Made by a program: the position numbers and the translations under genes. Below, piece by piece: positions 55,844 through 63,928 of a DNA stretch of 64,000 nt (within the stretch, counting starts at the first letter, position 1; each line of letters begins with the position of its first letter). The stretch covers positions 62,001 to 126,000 of the forward strand of contig JABARS010000004.1 in the NCBI GenBank assembly GCA_019187085.1, in the 5' to 3' direction. The stretch is from Pseudorhodoplanes sp. GTDB taxonomy: Bacteria > Pseudomonadota > Alphaproteobacteria > Rhizobiales > Xanthobacteraceae. A model generated the notes under the pieces. The model saw only the letters and a program-made list of their open reading frames with translations. It was not told the origin of the DNA and did no database searches.

Positions 55844-56773
55844 ATGACAACGAATACCCCGCGCACGCCGCCGGCTTCGATCGAGGAGACGCTGGCGATC
55901 CTGGCGGCCGGCCGCTATGTCGGCGACCGCCCGCTTGCCACCGTCCTGTTTCTGGCGCTGCGCATGGGCCGCCCGCTGTTCCTCGAAGGCGAGGCCGGCG
56001 TCGGCAAGACCGAGATCGCCAAGGTGCTGAGCGAGACGCTCGGCCGCCGCCTGATCCGCCTGCAATGCTACGAGGGGCTCGACGTTTCGGCCGCGGTGTA
56101 TGAATGGAATTATGCCGCGCAGATGATCGCGATCCGGCTTGCGGAGGCCGAAGGCGCCGGCGACCGCGCGCGGCTCGAGCACGATATCTTTTCCGAGCGC
56201 TTCCTGATCAAGCGTCCCCTGCTGCAGGCGCTCGAGCCCGATCCGGCCGGGGCACCGGTTCTGCTCATTGATGAGCTCGACCGCACCGACGAGGCATTCG
56301 AGGCGTTCCTGCTCGAAGTGCTCGCCGATTTCCAGGTCACGATCCCGGAAATGGGTACGGTCAAGGCGGCGCGGCCGCCGATCGTCGTCATCACCTCCAA
56401 CCGCACGCGCGAAATCCACGACGCGCTCAAGCGACGCTGCCTCTATCACTGGGTCGGCTACCCCGATGCCGCGCGCGAGCTGCACATCGTGCGCACCAAG
56501 GTGCCGGACATCGCAAAAAAGCTTTCACAGGAAATTGTGCATTTCGTGCAGCGCCTGCGGCGCGAGGACATGTTCAAGGCGCCGGGCGTCGCCGAGACGC
56601 TCGACTGGGCGTCGGCCTTGTCCGAACTCGACGTGGTCGCGCTCGATCCGGCGACGGTGTCCGACACGCTCGGCGTGCTTCTGAAATACCAGGACGACAT
56701 CGTCCGCCTCGATACCGGCAAGGTGAACGAAATCCTCAGCGACGTGCGCGCGGAGATGAAGGCGGCGGAGTAA
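55844..56773 (+). CDS. coxD: MoxR-family AAA+ ATPase, CoxD-like CODH maturation protein
   Basis: 309 residues. Walker A GEAGVGKT (49-56), Walker B VLLIDELDRTDEAFEAFLLE, sensor 1 VVITSNRTREIHDALKRRCL (sensor Asn and arginine finger) and lid domain. In Oligotropha, CoxD is a MoxR ATPase needed to build the [CuSMoO2] centre; in form II clusters it is thought to act as a chaperone with the VWA protein encoded next. Starts the second cox segment. Confidence 0.92.
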   Translation: MTTNTPRTPPASIEETLAILAAGRYVGDRPLATVLFLALRMGRPLFLEGEAGVGKTEIAKVLSETLGRRLIRLQCYEGLDVSAAVYEWNYAAQMIAIRLAEAEGAGDRARLEHDIFSERFLIKRPLLQALEPDPAGAPVLLIDELDRTDEAFEAFLLEVLADFQVTIPEMGTVKAARPPIVVITSNRTREIHDALKRRCLYHWVGYPDAARELHIVRTKVPDIAKKLSQEIVHFVQRLRREDMFKAPGVAETLDWASALSELDVVALDPATVSDTLGVLLKYQDDIVRLDTGKVNEILSDVRAEMKAAE

Positions 56774-56825
56774 ATTCGTTTGTTCCGGCGTCCGATTCGC
56801 CGGGATGAGGTGCGGGTGAAGCAAT

Positions 56826-58037
56826 ATGGTAGAAGCGGACGGCCGCCTCGCCGAGAACATCGTCTATTTCGCACGCGCGCTGCGCGCGGCCGGCATTCCG
56901 CTTGGGCCGCGCTCGGTGATCGATGCGCTGGAAGCGCTGCAGGCGGCGGGCGTCGGCACGCGTGAGGATTTCTACTGGACGCTGCATGCGGTGTTCGTGA
57001 AGCGGCACGAGCATTCGATCCTGTTCGATCAGGCCTTCCGCATTTTCTTTCGCAAGCGCGCCTATCTCGAGCGCATGATGGCGATGCTGATGCCGCAGGT
57101 GCAGGCACCGAGCGAGGACAAAGCGCCGCCTGCCTCGCAGCGCGTGCTTGACGCTCTGTTTTCCGGCATCGGCGAGCGCATCGAGGACCGCGACACCGAG
57201 ATCGAGATGGACGCGCGATTGACGGTGTCGGACCATGAGGTCCTGGAGAGAAAGGATTTCGCGCAGATGAGCGCCGCCGAGATCGCCCAGGCGAAGCAGG
57301 CGATCAGGCGGCTCGCGCTCCCGCTCGACGAGGTGCGCACCCGCCGGCTGGCGGCGGCCCGCCGCGGTCGCCTGATCGACATGCGCCGCACGCTGCGCGC
57401 CAGCATGAAGGCGGGCGGGGCGGTCATCGACCTGAAATATCTCGGCCCGCGCACGCGCATGCCCCCGCTTGTGGCGCTGCTCGATATTTCGGGATCGATG
57501 AGCCAGTATACCCGGCTGTTCCTGCATTTCCTGCATGCGGTGACCGACGCGCGCAAGCGCGTCTCGACCTTCCTGTTCGGCACGCGGCTGACCAATGTCA
57601 CGCGTGCCCTGCGCGAGCGCGATCCCGACGATGCGCTCGCCGCCTGTTCGGCAAGCGTGCTCGACTGGTCGGGCGGCACGCGCATCGGCACCTCGCTTGC
57701 CGCCTTCAACAAGCTGTGGGCGCGTCGCGTGCTCACTCAGGGGGCGATCGTGCTTCTGATTACCGACGGACTTGAGCGCGATCCCGGCGACCGGCTCGGC
57801 TTTGAAATGGACCGCCTGCACCGCTCCTGCCGCCGGCTGATCTGGCTCAATCCGCTGCTGCGGTTCGAGGGCTTCGAGGCGCGGGCGGGCGGCATCCGCG
57901 CGATGCTGCCGCATGTTGACGAGATGCGTGCGATACACAATCTGGAGTCCATGGAAAGCCTGTGCCGGGCTCTGTCGAATAATCATGCCGGACCGGCCGG
58001 GCGTACGCCCAAGGACTGGCTGCGGGAGGTGGCCTGA
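56826..58037 (+). CDS. coxE: VWA-domain CoxE-like protein
   Basis: 403 residues. The C-terminal von Willebrand A domain has a complete MIDAS motif, LLDISGSMSQYT (Asp220, Ser222, Ser224), with LDWSGGTRIGTSLAAFNK and LLITDGLERDPGDRLGFE. The N-terminal half is helical. CoxE-type proteins work with the CoxD MoxR ATPase in metal-centre maturation. 52 bp after coxD; its stop overlaps the next start by one base. Confidence 0.92.
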   Translation: MVEADGRLAENIVYFARALRAAGIPLGPRSVIDALEALQAAGVGTREDFYWTLHAVFVKRHEHSILFDQAFRIFFRKRAYLERMMAMLMPQVQAPSEDKAPPASQRVLDALFSGIGERIEDRDTEIEMDARLTVSDHEVLERKDFAQMSAAEIAQAKQAIRRLALPLDEVRTRRLAAARRGRLIDMRRTLRASMKAGGAVIDLKYLGPRTRMPPLVALLDISGSMSQYTRLFLHFLHAVTDARKRVSTFLFGTRLTNVTRALRERDPDDALAACSASVLDWSGGTRIGTSLAAFNKLWARRVLTQGAIVLLITDGLERDPGDRLGFEMDRLHRSCRRLIWLNPLLRFEGFEARAGGIRAMLPHVDEMRAIHNLESMESLCRALSNNHAGPAGRTPKDWLREVA

Positions 58038-58375
58038 TGACCCACACTGACAATCTTTCGCGCGACGAGGACATCCTGAAGGCGGCCGAGGACTGGGCGC
58101 GAGGGGGACGCGGCGTTGCGCTCGCAACCGTCGTGGAAACCTGGGGATCGGCGCCGCGGCCGGTCGGCGCCAATCTGGTGATCGACGGCGACGGCAATTT
58201 TCTCGGTTCGGTGTCGGGCGGCTGCGTCGAAGGCGCGGTCGTCACTGAGGCGATGGACGTCATTGTAAGCGGCAAGCCCCGCACGCTTGAATTCGGCGTT
58301 GCCGACGAAACGGCCTGGAAGGTCGGGCTGTCGTGCGGCGGCACGATCCGGGTCTATGTCGAAAAGATCGGCTGA
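58037..58375 (+). CDS. XdhC/CoxI-type protein, N-terminal domain only (CoxF-like)
   Basis: 112 residues forming just the XdhC_CoxI domain: GVALATVVETWGSAPRPVGA, LGSVSGGCVEGAVV and GLSCGGTIRVYVE. The Ser-Gly-Gly-Cys and SCGG motifs are where XdhC proteins bind molybdenum cofactor. XdhC proteins protect Moco and pass it to the apoenzyme, often with sulfuration. Here the Rossmann domain is encoded separately by the next gene, 37 bp downstream. Confidence 0.88.
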   Translation: MTHTDNLSRDEDILKAAEDWARGGRGVALATVVETWGSAPRPVGANLVIDGDGNFLGSVSGGCVEGAVVTEAMDVIVSGKPRTLEFGVADETAWKVGLSCGGTIRVYVEKIG

Positions 58376-58412
58376 GATGCGGGCGCGTCGGGGACGAAGC
58401 CGGAGCTAGATC

Positions 58413-59102
58413 ATGCGCCTTGACGTATTGAGCGCGCTGAACGCCGAACGCGCCGCCCGCCGCGCGGTCGTGCTCGTGACCGCGATCGAAAGCGGAGCGC
58501 AGCGTCTCGTCACGCACGACCTTATCGACGCCGATCCGCTCAGGGAAACCTTGCGCAAGCGCCTGCACAGCGGCAAGAGCGGCATGGAGGAGACGCTGGA
58601 AGGCCGCGTTTTCCTCACCGTCCATGTTCCCTCGCCGCGCATGGTCATCACCGGCGCGGTCCATATCAGCCAGGCGCTGGCGCCGATCGCCAAGCTTGCG
58701 GGCTACGACGTCACGATCGTCGATCCGCGCACGGCCTTTGCGACGCCGGAACGGTTTCCGGACGTGAGCCTGCTTGCCGAATGGCCGGAGAACGCGTTGC
58801 CCCGGCTGTCGATCGACCGCTACACTGCTTTCGTCGCGCTCACGCACGATCCCAAGATCGACGATTTCGGTCTTGTCGAGGCGCTGCGCAACGAATGCTT
58901 CTATGTCGGCGCGCTCGGCTCGAAGAAGACGCACGCCCGCCGCGTCGAGCGGCTGCGGGCGCAGGGCCTGTCGGAAGCGGCGATCGCGCGCATCCATGCG
59001 CCGATCGGCCTCGATATCGGCGCGGTGTCGCCGGCCGAGATCGCGGTTGCTGTCATGGCGGAAATCACCACGGCGCGGCGCCGGCCGGAGGCGGCATCAT
59101 GA
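58413..59102 (+). CDS. XdhC-family protein with Rossmann domain (CoxI-like)
   Basis: 229 residues. A short N-terminal part resembles a reduced XdhC_CoxI domain (RRAVVLVTAIESGAQRLVTH). A C-terminal NAD-type Rossmann domain follows: MVITGAVHISQALAPIAKLA, YDVTIVDPRTAFATPERF, VALTHDPKIDDFGLVEAL and YVGALGSKKTHARRVERLRA. It lacks the CGG motifs of the preceding protein, so the two probably act as a pair. The stop overlaps the next ATG (ATGA). Confidence 0.88.
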   Translation: MRLDVLSALNAERAARRAVVLVTAIESGAQRLVTHDLIDADPLRETLRKRLHSGKSGMEETLEGRVFLTVHVPSPRMVITGAVHISQALAPIAKLAGYDVTIVDPRTAFATPERFPDVSLLAEWPENALPRLSIDRYTAFVALTHDPKIDDFGLVEALRNECFYVGALGSKKTHARRVERLRAQGLSEAAIARIHAPIGLDIGAVSPAEIAVAVMAEITTARRRPEAAS

Positions 59103-60718
59103 AGTTCGGTCCCGTTCCGATCGAGGAGGCGCGCGGCGCAACCGCAGTCCATGCCATCCGCAAGGGCGACCTCGTGCTCAAGAAGGGGACCGTCATCGGC
59201 GAGAACGAGGTCGCGGCTTTGCGCGCGGCGGGCATTGCCGAGGTGGTAGTCGCGCGGCTCGATCCCGGCGACGTGCCCGAAGACGTCGCGGCGGGCCAGA
59301 TCGCGGCTGCGCTCGCCGACGACAGCGTGCATACCGACCGTGCTTTCACCGGCCGCTGCAACCTGTTCGCCCGCGACGCCGGCATTCTGGTCGTCGACAA
59401 GGAGGCGATCGACGCGATCAACCGCGTCGACGAGGCCGTCACGCTGGCCACGCTGCCCGCGTTCAAGCCGGTGGTGGCCGGCGAAATGCTGGCGACGGTC
59501 AAGATCATTCCGTTCGCAGTCGCCGAGAAAACCTGCGCCGACGCGCTTGCGGTCGCGGCCCGCGCCCGCCCGATGCTGCGCGTTGCGCCCTACCGGGTGA
59601 AGCGCGTCGCCATCGTCTCGACGCTGTTGCCCGGGCTGACCGAGAAGGTGGTCGAGAAGACGCTGAAAATCACTGCCGAGCGGCTTGCCCCGGCCGGCGC
59701 CGAGATCGTGTTCCAGACGCAGATTGCGCACGAGCAGAAGGCGCTGAAGGACGCGCTTGCGCAGGCCTGCGGCAGCGGCGCCGAGCTTGTGATCGTGTTC
59801 GGAGCCTCCGCCATCGCCGACCGCCGCGACGTGATCCCGGCGGCCATCGAGGGCGCGGGCGGGCGGATCGAGCATTTCGGTATGCCGGTCGATCCCGGCA
59901 ACCTGATGCTGATCGGGCAGGTCACCGGCACCGACGTGATCGGCGCGCCCGGCTGCGCGCGCTCGCCGAAGGAAAACGGATTCGACTGGATCCTGATGAG
60001 GATGCTCGCCGGCCTGCCGGTCTCGCGCGCGGACATCACTGGAATGGGTGTCGGAGGGTTGTTGATGGAGATCGTCACGCGGCCGCAGCCGCGCGCGGAG
60101 CCCGTCTCGCAGGGACGCCGCGTCGCCGCGATCGTGCTGGCCGCCGGCCGCTCGACGCGCATGGGCGGACCCAACAAGCTGCTCGCGGAACTGGGCGGCC
60201 GTCCGCTGGTGCGCATCGCCGTCGAGCAGGCGCTGGCGTCGCCGGCACGACCGGTCATCGTGGTCACCGGCCATCAGCGCAAGGAGGTCGAAGCCGCCCT
60301 GCAGGGGCTCGACATCGTGCTCGTGCACAATCCGGCCTATGCGGAAGGCTTGTCGACCTCGCTGCGCGCGGGCCTGTCGGCCGTGCCCGACGATGTCGAC
60401 GGCGCGCTCGTCCTGCTCGCCGACATGCCGCACGTCGACGTGGCGCTGATTGCAAGGCTCGTGGCCGCTTTCGACCCGGAGAAGGGCGCGCTCGTCGTCG
60501 TGCCGACCATCGAAGGCAAGCGCGGCAATCCGGTCCTGTGGTCGCGCCGTTTCTTCCCCGATCTGATGGCGATCGAGGGCGACGTCGGCGCGCGCCACCT
60601 GATCGGCCGCTACGCCGAAGCGGTGACCGAAGTGCCGCTGACCGGCAAGGCCCCGCTCGCCGATATCGATACCCCCGACGCCCTGATCGCCGCGCGGGCC
60701 GAGATCGGACAGAGCTGA
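59099..60718 (+). CDS. fused molybdopterin-binding (MoeA/MogA-like) and MobA/MocA-like cytidylyltransferase
   Basis: 539 residues. Residues ~1-330 form a MoCF-type molybdopterin-binding domain (AELVIVFGASAIADRRDVIP; MPVDPGNLMLIGQV). Residues ~343-535 form a nucleotidyltransferase: VAAIVLAAGRSTRMGGPNKL, LLADMPHVD and GKRGNPVLWSR. It should complete molybdopterin cytosine dinucleotide, the cofactor of CoxL-type enzymes. Coupled by ATGA overlap to the XdhC-like gene. Such fusions are common in Rhizobiales; the start is at 59099. Confidence 0.9.
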   Translation: MKFGPVPIEEARGATAVHAIRKGDLVLKKGTVIGENEVAALRAAGIAEVVVARLDPGDVPEDVAAGQIAAALADDSVHTDRAFTGRCNLFARDAGILVVDKEAIDAINRVDEAVTLATLPAFKPVVAGEMLATVKIIPFAVAEKTCADALAVAARARPMLRVAPYRVKRVAIVSTLLPGLTEKVVEKTLKITAERLAPAGAEIVFQTQIAHEQKALKDALAQACGSGAELVIVFGASAIADRRDVIPAAIEGAGGRIEHFGMPVDPGNLMLIGQVTGTDVIGAPGCARSPKENGFDWILMRMLAGLPVSRADITGMGVGGLLMEIVTRPQPRAEPVSQGRRVAAIVLAAGRSTRMGGPNKLLAELGGRPLVRIAVEQALASPARPVIVVTGHQRKEVEAALQGLDIVLVHNPAYAEGLSTSLRAGLSAVPDDVDGALVLLADMPHVDVALIARLVAAFDPEKGALVVVPTIEGKRGNPVLWSRRFFPDLMAIEGDVGARHLIGRYAEAVTEVPLTGKAPLADIDTPDALIAARAEIGQS

Positions 60719-60790
60719 CGGCCTGCCAGCGCCTTGCCGCATTGATCGGAAGCGGCGACTCACGCTTTAGCTTGCAGCGGGGAAGGGGCG

Positions 60791-61162
60791 ATGAAGACCC
60801 TCGCACGCGCCATGGCCTGTCTTGTCGTCGCCGTCGCGCTTCAGGCGCGGCCGGCGCAGGCTGCCGGCGCCTTCGCCGTCGGCGATTGCGGCGCTTACGG
60901 CCATGCGATCGATTTCCCGGACGCCGCACAGGCGCGCGCAGCCGCGCTCGCCAATTGCCGCGGCAAATGCCGGGTGGTCGCGACCATGCGGCGCAATTGC
61001 GCGGCCTTCGCCATTGATAGTGCCAACGTGTGCGGTCCGCACGGCTATGCGACGGCGACGCGCCTGGCGCAGGCGCAGAACACCGCGTTGCGCGTGTGTT
61101 TTCAGTATGGCGGCAAGGATTGCCTGATCCGCGCCTGGGCCTGCGACGGTGCCGCGCGCTGA
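60791..61162 (+). CDS. DUF4189-type secreted cysteine-rich protein
   Basis: 123 residues. Signal peptide (ACLVVAVALQARPAQAA), then AFAVGDCGAYGHAIDFPDAA, ALANCRGKCRVVATMRRNCA, and a tail with VCFQYGGKDCLIRAWACDGA. Eight cysteines in the mature part suggest disulfides. The pattern is DUF4189, whose function is unknown. GGGGAAGGGG before the ATG. 72 bp after the cofactor gene; possibly read through from the cox operon. Confidence 0.8.
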   Translation: MKTLARAMACLVVAVALQARPAQAAGAFAVGDCGAYGHAIDFPDAAQARAAALANCRGKCRVVATMRRNCAAFAIDSANVCGPHGYATATRLAQAQNTALRVCFQYGGKDCLIRAWACDGAAR

Positions 61163-61560
61163 AAGTCGGCGGCGCGGATTTACAGTCCGCCGGAGTCATG
61201 CCCTCCGACAAAGTCCGGTCCATTTGAATTGAAGCATTCTCTCTCTGCTCATTCCCCCGCCCGCGGGAATCCGGGCCATCAAGCGCCAGGTTCCTGCAGC
61301 AACCTGTGCACGGGTCGTCGAAGCCGGACCGGAGTACGGGGTGGACGGACCGTCGATCCTGAGACGCGTCGCAGGGACATCGAAGCCGCCTGCACAGAGA
61401 CGGAGTTTTTCAATCTCCGCGGATCGGGCGCTAAGATCCTGAAAACAGAGGAACAATCGGTGGACGGATATTCCGTCCTCGCCGCTCACGGCCCCTCCTT
61501 GCATCGGGCCGCACCGCCGGCTATATGATGACTGACCAGTCAGTCATAAAGGAAGCCGTC
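61163..61560. other. 400-bp intergenic region upstream of the TetR-HlyD-ABC operon
   Basis: No credible gene; short frames on both strands have no recognisable domain. The last 35 bases hold the TetR operator. The ATCTCTCTCTGCTC and CCCCCGCCCGCGGGAATCC segments near 61240-61272 are simple or palindromic but unexplained. Confidence 0.5.
61528..61547. promoter_or_regulatory. TetR-type palindromic operator
   Basis: ATGACTGA-CCAG-TCAGTCAT: perfect 8-bp arms. This TGACTGA...TCAGTCA form is the common autoregulatory site of TetR repressors. It lies 14-33 bp upstream of the TetR start at 61561, where bound repressor would block transcription of the whole tetR-hlyD-ABC unit. Confidence 0.75.
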
Positions 61561-62238
61561 ATGCCGCGTCCGGCGCGAAAGTCCCGCAAGGCCGCAGCGG
61601 CAGCCGCAATTATGCCGGCGACCGCGCCGTCCGCCGATGCGCGCGCGCAGCGCGGGGCCGCGCGCCGGGAGGCCATTCTCGCTGCCGCGCTGGAAGAATT
61701 CTCCGTCAACGGTTTCGCCGCCACCCGTCTCGACGACGTGGCGCGCCGCGCCGGCATCGCCAAGGGCACGATCTATCTTTACTTCAGCGACAAGGAGACC
61801 CTGTTCCAGGAACTCCTGCGCGGCATGTTCGCGCCGATCGTGCAGGCGCTGGAGCGCGGGCCGCCCGATGCGCGGCCGGTGCGCGAAACGATCGAGCAGC
61901 TTGTCGATCTGTTCGTGCGCGAGGTGATCGGCACGCGGCGCGGCGACGTCATCCGCCTGATCATCGCCGAGGGCGCGCGCTTCCCCAAGCTTGCCGAATT
62001 CCATTATCGCGAGGTGGTCAGCCGCGCACTCGCCGCGCTCGGCGCGCTGATGGCGCGGGCGGTGGAGCGCGGCGAGGTGCGCTCGTCGGCTTACGCGCGC
62101 CATCCGCAGCTTCTCATCGCGCCCGGGCTCGTGGCCGCGCTCTGGAGCGGGCTGTTCGAGCGCTTCGCTCCGCTCGACGTCGCCGCGATGATGCGTGCGC
62201 ATCTCGACATCGTCTTCGGCGAAAGGAGCGCGCGATGA
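61561..62238 (+). CDS. TetR-family transcriptional repressor
   Basis: 225 residues. The N-terminal helix-turn-helix has REAILAAALEEFSVNGFAAT, RLDDVARRAGIAKGTIYLYF and SDKETLFQELLRG; a C-terminal ligand-binding domain follows. The ATG at 61561 is preferred: AAGGAAG precedes it, while an in-frame ATG at 61525 lies upstream of the operator and would place the palindrome inside the coding region. The stop overlaps the next ATG, so it is the first gene of an efflux operon it presumably represses. Confidence 0.92.
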   Translation: MPRPARKSRKAAAAAAIMPATAPSADARAQRGAARREAILAAALEEFSVNGFAATRLDDVARRAGIAKGTIYLYFSDKETLFQELLRGMFAPIVQALERGPPDARPVRETIEQLVDLFVREVIGTRRGDVIRLIIAEGARFPKLAEFHYREVVSRALAALGALMARAVERGEVRSSAYARHPQLLIAPGLVAALWSGLFERFAPLDVAAMMRAHLDIVFGERSAR

Positions 62239-62999
62239 TGCGGCGTTTCACGATACTCGTTCTTGCCGCGGCGTTGCTGGCCGGCTGCGCGGAGAAGGAC
62301 GGACACGAATATCAGGGCTGGGTCGAAGCCGACCTCGTCTTCGTCAGTCCCGACGAGCAGGGGCGGGTCGAGACCCTGTCCGTGCGCGAAGGCGACCAGG
62401 TCGAGAGCGGGCGGCTGCTGATCACCCTCGATTCCGACCTGCAGCGCGCCGATCTCGCAGTCGCCGAGGCCGCCTTCATCAATGCGAAGATCGCCTTCGA
62501 GCGCGCCCAGCAGCTCGCCCGGACCGGTGCCGGCACGCAGCGCGATTTCGACAATGCGCAGGCCGCGCTTCGCCAGGCGGAGGCGCAGGTCGCCGCCGCG
62601 AAAACGCGCCTTGCCCGGCGCATGCTGGAAAGTCCTACAGCGGGCATCGTGCAGCAGGTCTATTTCCGGCCCGGCGAAACTGTCCCGGCGAGCCGCCCGA
62701 TCGTGTCGCTCCTGCCGCCCGGCAACATCAAGGTCCGCTTCTTCGTGCCGGAGACCCTGCTCGCCCGCATCGCCATCGGGGATCAGGTGCGCGTGAGTTG
62801 CGATGGTTGCGCAGAGGACGTGCTTGCGCCCGTGACCTTCATTTCGCGCAGCGCGGAATTCACCCCGCCGGTCATTTACAGCCGCGAGGAGCGTGCGAAG
62901 CTCGTCTATCTCGTCGAAGCGCGGCCGGCGCGCACGGGAGCGCTGCGCGTCGGCCAGCCGGTGTCCGTCGCCGTCACCCCGCGCGAGGCGAAACAATGA
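62235..62999 (+). CDS. HlyD-family membrane fusion protein, probably a lipoprotein
   Basis: 254 residues. A signal with lipobox LLAGC (Cys18) suggests lipid attachment. A biotinyl-lipoyl-like domain (GRVETLSVREGDQVESGRLL), a coiled-coil hairpin (AFINAKIAFERAQQLART; AQAALRQAEAQVAAAKTRLA) and a beta-barrel (IKVRFFVPETLLARIAIG) follow. It resembles YbhG/YhiI-type adaptors that link an ABC-2 exporter to the outer membrane. Overlaps both neighbours by 4 bp. Confidence 0.9.
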   Translation: MMRRFTILVLAAALLAGCAEKDGHEYQGWVEADLVFVSPDEQGRVETLSVREGDQVESGRLLITLDSDLQRADLAVAEAAFINAKIAFERAQQLARTGAGTQRDFDNAQAALRQAEAQVAAAKTRLARRMLESPTAGIVQQVYFRPGETVPASRPIVSLLPPGNIKVRFFVPETLLARIAIGDQVRVSCDGCAEDVLAPVTFISRSAEFTPPVIYSREERAKLVYLVEARPARTGALRVGQPVSVAVTPREAKQ

Positions 63000-63928
63000 G
63001 CGCGGCTGCCGATATCGCCATCGACGTGCGCGGCCTGACCAAGTCTTTTGACGGCCGCGTGGTGGTGCGCAACGTGTCGATGCAGGTTCCGCGCGGGGCG
63101 ATCTACGGGTTTCTCGGGCCGAACGGCTCCGGCAAGACCACGACCATCCGCATGCTGTGCGGCCTGCTGACGCCGGACGAGGGGGCCGGCACTTGTCTTG
63201 GCTATGACATCCGCACGCAGGCCGACCGCATCAAGCGCCACGTCGGCTACATGACGCAGCGCTTCAGCCTGTATCAGGACCTTTCGGTGCGCGAGAATCT
63301 CGAATTCGTCGCGCGCCTTTACGGCGTGCCGGAGCCGACGCAGGCCGCCGTTGCCATGATCCGCCGGCTCGGCCTTGCCGGACGCGAGGAGCAGATCGCG
63401 GGCTCGTTGTCGGGAGGCTGGAAGCAGCGGCTCGCGCTCGGCGCCTGCACGCTGCCGAACCCGCAGCTTCTCCTGCTCGACGAGCCGACCGCCGGCGTCG
63501 ATCCGCGCGCGCGCCGCGATTTCTGGAACGAGATTCACGAACTGGCGGCCGACGGGCTGACCGTGCTGGTCTCCACCCACTACATGGACGAGGCCGAGCG
63601 CTGCCACGCCATCGCCTATATCGCCTATGGCGAATTGCTGACGCAGGGCAGCGTCAGCGACGTGATCCGCCAGTCGGCGCTGCACACCTATACGGTCAGC
63701 GGCGGCGACATCAACGGCCTGCTGCACGAACTGAGCGGGCGACCGGGCATCGACATGGTCGCGCCCTTCGGCGCGAGCCTGCATGTCTGCGGCCGCGACG
63801 CCGATGCGCTGGAGAAGGCCATCGCGCCCTATCGCAAGCGCAAGGGCCTGCGCTGGGAGCGCGCGGAGCCCTCGCTCGAAGACGTTTTCATCGATCTGAT
63901 GGCCCGGGCGAAGGACAATTTCCAGTGA
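62996..63928 (+). CDS. ABC-2-type exporter ATPase (YbhF-like, single cassette)
   Basis: 310 residues, one ABC cassette: Walker A GPNGSGKTT (41-49), signature LSGGWKQRLALG, Walker B LLLLDEPTAGVDPRARRDFW and STHYMDEAERCHAIAYIAYG. The C-terminal extension with a second small domain (RKGLRWERAEPSLEDVFIDL) is typical of drug or lipid exporters. Energises the permease encoded next. Start ATG overlaps the hlyD stop. Confidence 0.92.
   Translation: MSAAADIAIDVRGLTKSFDGRVVVRNVSMQVPRGAIYGFLGPNGSGKTTTIRMLCGLLTPDEGAGTCLGYDIRTQADRIKRHVGYMTQRFSLYQDLSVRENLEFVARLYGVPEPTQAAVAMIRRLGLAGREEQIAGSLSGGWKQRLALGACTLPNPQLLLLDEPTAGVDPRARRDFWNEIHELAADGLTVLVSTHYMDEAERCHAIAYIAYGELLTQGSVSDVIRQSALHTYTVSGGDINGLLHELSGRPGIDMVAPFGASLHVCGRDADALEKAIAPYRKRKGLRWERAEPSLEDVFIDLMARAKDNFQ

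Noticed and set aside
58774..61017. Very long plus-strand frame across coxI-like and Moco genes
   Set aside because: Arginine-rich shadow in the +1 frame; recognised domains lie in the other frames with coupled start/stop overlaps.
61196..61528. Small genes upstream of tetR (plus 61229-61528, minus 61196-61504)
   Set aside because: No ribosome site, no recognisable domain, and the plus frame reaches into the TetR operator.
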